From assembly GCA_012719815.1 (NCBI GenBank), contig JAAXZP010000353.1, positions 1-8,290 on the forward strand: a stretch of DNA of 8,290 nt, read 5' to 3'. The stretch is from Christensenellaceae bacterium (GTDB taxonomy: Bacteria > Bacillota > Clostridia > Christensenellales > SZUA-584). Below are positions 6,731 through 8,290 of the stretch, in pieces. The position numbers were made by a program, and so were the translations under genes. Position 1 is the stretch's first letter; the number at the start of each line of letters is the position of its first letter. The notes under the pieces are model-generated. The model saw only the letters and a program-made list of their open reading frames with translations, made no database searches and was not told the origin of the DNA.

Positions 6731-7331
6731 ATGTCCAGGGTAAAGCGGCCTCCGTCGAAGGAGAGGCAGGCGAGCCGTTCTCTTCCGATACATCCTCTTC
6801 CGGGATGTCGATATCCTCTTCCTCTTCCTCCGCTTCGCCGGTCATATCCTCGCCTTCAGACATGTCCTCCGGCTCCGGCTCATCCGGCGTCGGCTCGGGC
6901 TCGGGCTGGCGGGTCAGTATGGTGACGCAGCCGTCTGCCGTAGCGCCGCGCAGCGTATTGGCGTCGATGACGGTATAGATCGTCTGCACGCCTTTCGCCT
7001 CGAGTATCATGATATCCTTTTCCACCTTATAGCTGCCCGGCCCCAGTACCTCGCCCTTCGCGTCGTACACGAAATAGGTTCCGTCCGGCAGCAGCTCCAG
7101 CATAAAGCCCAGCTCCGCCAGCCTGTCGGCGGACACCTCCGCCCCTTCCGAATCAAAGGCCTGGGATACCGCCCAGTGCCCCGAAAAGTCGGTACCGGTA
7201 TAATCCGCCTCTGCGGAAGGCGGCGCAGAAGGGCTTTCCCCGGCAGCCGGCCGTGTATTGCTTTGAGCGCCGCAGGCGGCCAGCAGCGCCATAGCGCACA
7301 GCGCCGATATGACCGCGATGATTCTTCTCAT
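6723..7331 (-). CDS. Lipoprotein with a lipocalin-like domain and acidic C-terminal tail
   Basis: A 202-residue exported lipoprotein. The start at ATG 7329-7331 has GAGG seven bases upstream; an upstream extension in frame lies in promoter DNA and is rejected. MRRIIAVISALCAMALLAAC is a lipoprotein signal peptide with lipobox LAAC (lipidated Cys20), so the mature protein should sit on the outer face of the membrane. After a Pro/Ser/Ala linker, residues about 40-142 hold a small beta-rich domain (FSGHWAVSQAFDSEG, LELLPDGTYFVYD, GSYKVEKDIMILEAKG) like the lipocalin-like modules common in Clostridia lipoproteins. The C-terminal 60 residues are very acidic (PEPEPTPDEPEPED and a run of Glu/Asp), perhaps binding cations or cell-wall partners; that is inference. 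Function is unknown. Its promoter is near consensus with direct repeats upstream, suggesting response-regulator control. Confidence 0.78.
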   Translation of the reverse strand: MRRIIAVISALCAMALLAACGAQSNTRPAAGESPSAPPSAEADYTGTDFSGHWAVSQAFDSEGAEVSADRLAELGFMLELLPDGTYFVYDAKGEVLGPGSYKVEKDIMILEAKGVQTIYTVIDANTLRGATADGCVTILTRQPEPEPTPDEPEPEDMSEGEDMTGEAEEEEEDIDIPEEDVSEENGSPASPSTEAALPWTSA

Positions 7332-7359
7332 GCGCGTACCTCTTTTATTTGATGCTTTC

Positions 7360-7388
7360 ATTGTAGAGATACGCCTTCGCAAAGTCAA
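7360..7388 (-). promoter_or_regulatory. Sigma-A promoter for the lipoprotein gene
   Basis: On the minus strand TTGACT (7388-7383) and TACAAT (7365-7360) are separated by exactly 17 bases. Each hexamer differs from consensus at one position. The -10 ends 28 bases before the chosen ATG, which supports that start over the upstream in-frame alternatives. Confidence 0.82.
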
Positions 7389-7415
7389 GTTAACGGTATT
7401 TGAACACGATGTGAA
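7388..7415 (-). promoter_or_regulatory. Three 11-bp-spaced direct repeats upstream of the lipoprotein promoter
   Basis: Read on the minus strand the sequence is TTCACA (7415-7410), five bases, TTCAAA (7404-7399), five bases, TTAACT (7393-7388), where the -35 box begins. One-turn spacing of TT(A/C)ACA-like hexamers next to the -35 is the layout of a PhoP/PhoB or other OmpR-family response-regulator site. The regulator itself is not in the window. Confidence 0.45.
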
Positions 7416-7440
7416 CGCTCTTTGTCGATGAACGGCGTTA

Positions 7441-7791
7441 TCAGTCGTGACGCAGCATCTGCTCTTTGCACGCGCAGGAATCCAGCAGCGCCTGCAGCCG
7501 TTTCAGGTCGCCCGCGTACTGGCTGTCTTCCTCCCACAGCTTTTTCAGGCAGCTAAAGAGCGGCGTGGCGGCGAATGTGTCGCTGATGCGGTAATAGCAC
7601 CACTGCGACAGCCGCCGGCACCGAATGAGCCCGGACATCCGCAGCCGGTTTAAATGCTTGGACGCCGTGGGCTGCGGTATGCACAGCGCCTTGCAAATGA
7701 CGCAGACGCACAGCTCCTGCTGCGACAGCAGCGCCATAATCCTCAGGCGCGTCGCTTCGCCCAGCGCTTTGAAAACCTCGCACATGTCCAT
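7441..7791 (-). CDS. ArsR/SmtB family metalloid-responsive repressor
   Basis: A 116-residue winged-helix dimeric repressor of normal length. I chose ATG 7789-7791 because AGGGGAG lies about ten bases upstream and MDMCEVFKALGEATRLRIMALL matches the usual N-terminus; a longer in-frame start at 7855-7857 would lie within the palindrome. The helix after the first DNA-binding segment carries ELCVCVICKAL (residues 26-36): Cys28, Cys30 and Cys33 reproduce the three-thiol As(III)/Sb(III) site of plasmid R773 ArsR. The recognition helix is PQPTASKHLNRLRMSGLI (about 39-56). Further Cys occur at 37, 58, 65, 81, 106 and 108, the last two as CAC near the C-terminus, so another thiophilic metal may be sensed. 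Such proteins release DNA on metal binding. No arsenic pump or reductase is adjacent; the divergent neighbour is a Cys-rich peptide. Confidence 0.9.
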   Translation of the reverse strand: MDMCEVFKALGEATRLRIMALLSQQELCVCVICKALCIPQPTASKHLNRLRMSGLIRCRRLSQWCYYRISDTFAATPLFSCLKKLWEEDSQYAGDLKRLQALLDSCACKEQMLRHD

Positions 7792-7855
7792 ACCAGTGCC
7801 GCTCCCCTCTGCTATATATCTATTTTGTGCGCTGAAAAGCATGACGGCAGCACAC

Positions 7856-7875
7856 ATATTCCCATATGGGCATAT
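7856..7875. promoter_or_regulatory. 20-bp palindrome, candidate ArsR operator
   Basis: ATAT, T, CCCATATGGG, C, ATAT is a perfect dyad except for one mismatched pair (7860 versus 7871). It sits between the divergent repressor and Cys-rich peptide genes and overlaps a possible -10 (TATAGT, 7873-7878) for the peptide gene, although no good -35 precedes that. ArsR-family operators are AT-rich imperfect dyads of similar size, so control of both genes is plausible but unproven. Confidence 0.5.
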
Positions 7876-7914
7876 AGTAAATCATGAATAAATTTGAAAA
7901 AGGAGGGCTTAAAC

Positions 7915-8103
7915 ATGAGCGGACTTTGGCCATTGCTGCTGTTTTTCGGCGGCGGACTTGGCGGAAATTGCAGCGACGGCGACGGGCGCAGGGATAGTTT
8001 TGGCGGAATGAGCAACATATTGCCCCTGCTGCTGTTTAGCTGCGTCGGTTTCGGCAGCGGATGCGGCTGCTCCTGCGGCGAGAACTGCCGCTGCAGACGA
8101 TAA
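7915..8103 (+). CDS. 62-residue glycine- and cysteine-rich small protein
   Basis: The ATG at 7915 follows a strong AAAGGAGGG with seven-base spacing, and the gene is closed by its own terminator, so I treat it as real despite its size. The protein reads as two related halves: MSGLWPLLLFFGGGLGG (residues 1-17) and MSNILPLLLFSCVGFGSG (32-49), each a short hydrophobic stretch followed by a Gly-rich turn. The end is Cys-dense: GCGCSCGENCRCRR, with Cys at 43, 50, 52, 54, 58 and 60 plus Cys19. Short Gly/Cys-rich proteins of this style occur in many Clostridia, sometimes (from memory) under the odd name 'chorion class high-cysteine HCB protein 13'; their role is unknown. Facing an ArsR repressor, a thiol-rich metal-binding role is an attractive inference. 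A spore or envelope component is the alternative. Confidence 0.72.
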   Translation: MSGLWPLLLFFGGGLGGNCSDGDGRRDSFGGMSNILPLLLFSCVGFGSGCGCSCGENCRCRR

Positions 8104-8113
8104 TACATTCCTT

Positions 8114-8140
8114 CATTTCCCATATATCCTTTTGGAAATG
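8114..8140 (+). repeat. Inverted repeat after the Cys-rich gene
   Basis: CATTTCC (8114-8120) and GGAAATG (8134-8140) form a perfect seven-base stem with a 13-base loop, ten bases past the stop. It has no T run; it may stabilise the transcript end ahead of the terminator. The 10-base CCTTTTGGAA is repeated at 8128-8137 and 8142-8151. Confidence 0.4.
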
Positions 8141-8148
8141 ACCTTTTG

Positions 8149-8174
8149 GAATGCCGACGCGCATTCTTTTTTTT
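8149..8174 (+). terminator. Rho-independent terminator of the Cys-rich small protein gene
   Basis: GAATGC (8149-8154) pairs perfectly with GCATTC (8161-8166) around a six-base loop, followed directly by eight T residues (8167-8174). It supports the small gene as an independent transcription unit. Confidence 0.75.
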
Positions 8175-8290
8175 GCCGTCCAATTGGCCTTGCGCCGGCC
8201 GCTGAAAGTATGCACGCAATTTCTGTGAACCTGAACGTTACAAGTGCAACTTTCATAGAATAAACCATCCCTCAATGTATACTTGAAAGG
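8175..8290. other. Non-coding tail of the window
   Basis: I see no supported gene, RNA or clear promoter in these 116 bases. A 47-codon minus-strand frame runs 8113-8256, but it has no well-placed ribosome binding site and runs through the terminator. The end is AT-richer and may be the start of the next gene's upstream region. Confidence 0.4.

Noticed and set aside
8128..8151. Tandem CCTTTTGGAA repeats as the start of a CRISPR or mobile-element end
   Set aside because: There are only two copies, 14 bases apart, with no further units, spacers or element genes; they merely flank a terminator.
8113..8256. A 47-codon minus-strand frame beginning MKVALVTFRF
   Set aside because: The only GAGG lies too far upstream of its ATG, and the frame crosses the terminator of the Cys-rich gene.

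Overview
The window looks like a piece of a Bacillota chromosome, most likely an uncultured, moderately GC-rich Clostridia (gut-type Oscillospirales or Christensenellales are my guess). This rests on AGGAGG-like ribosome binding sites, clean sigma-A promoters, a dockerin-bearing exported protein, a peptidoglycan-binding/NlpC hydrolase and a DUF362 ferredoxin-like protein. No phage, plasmid, transposon, tRNA, rRNA or CRISPR signal is visible, and no gap between genes exceeds 300 bases.

Layout. 47-1375 (-) is a CNNM/HlyC-CorC membrane protein with one in-frame UGA inside its first CBS domain. 1514-2391 (-) is a secreted dockerin plus N-acetylmuramoyl-L-alanine amidase gene broken by frame changes and an apparent internal deletion. 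A divergent intergenic region follows, with a strong promoter for an intact DUF362/2x[4Fe-4S] protein (2553-3635, +). 3795-5413 (+) is a membrane-anchored hydrolase with four peptidoglycan-binding repeats and an NlpC/P60 domain, split by a one-base frameshift and closed by a good terminator. Convergent to it lies an intact CelD/BcsL-type GNAT acetyltransferase (5527-6579, -). Upstream of that is a lipoprotein gene (6723-7331, -) with a near-consensus promoter and three 11-bp-spaced direct repeats. The window ends with an ArsR-type repressor carrying the full ELCVCxxC arsenic/antimony motif (7441-7791, -), divergent from a 62-residue Gly/Cys-rich peptide gene (7915-8103, +); a 20-bp dyad sits between them.

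Themes. Three of the four cell-envelope genes in the first 5.4 kb are interrupted (one UGA, single-base losses partly in homopolymers, one likely deletion), while the five other genes are intact. Either the region is decaying or the assembly has indel errors; the UGA could alternatively be a selenocysteine codon, since a hairpin lies at a suitable distance. The most system-like part is the ArsR repressor facing a cysteine-rich peptide across a palindrome, a possible small metal(loid)-responsive unit.
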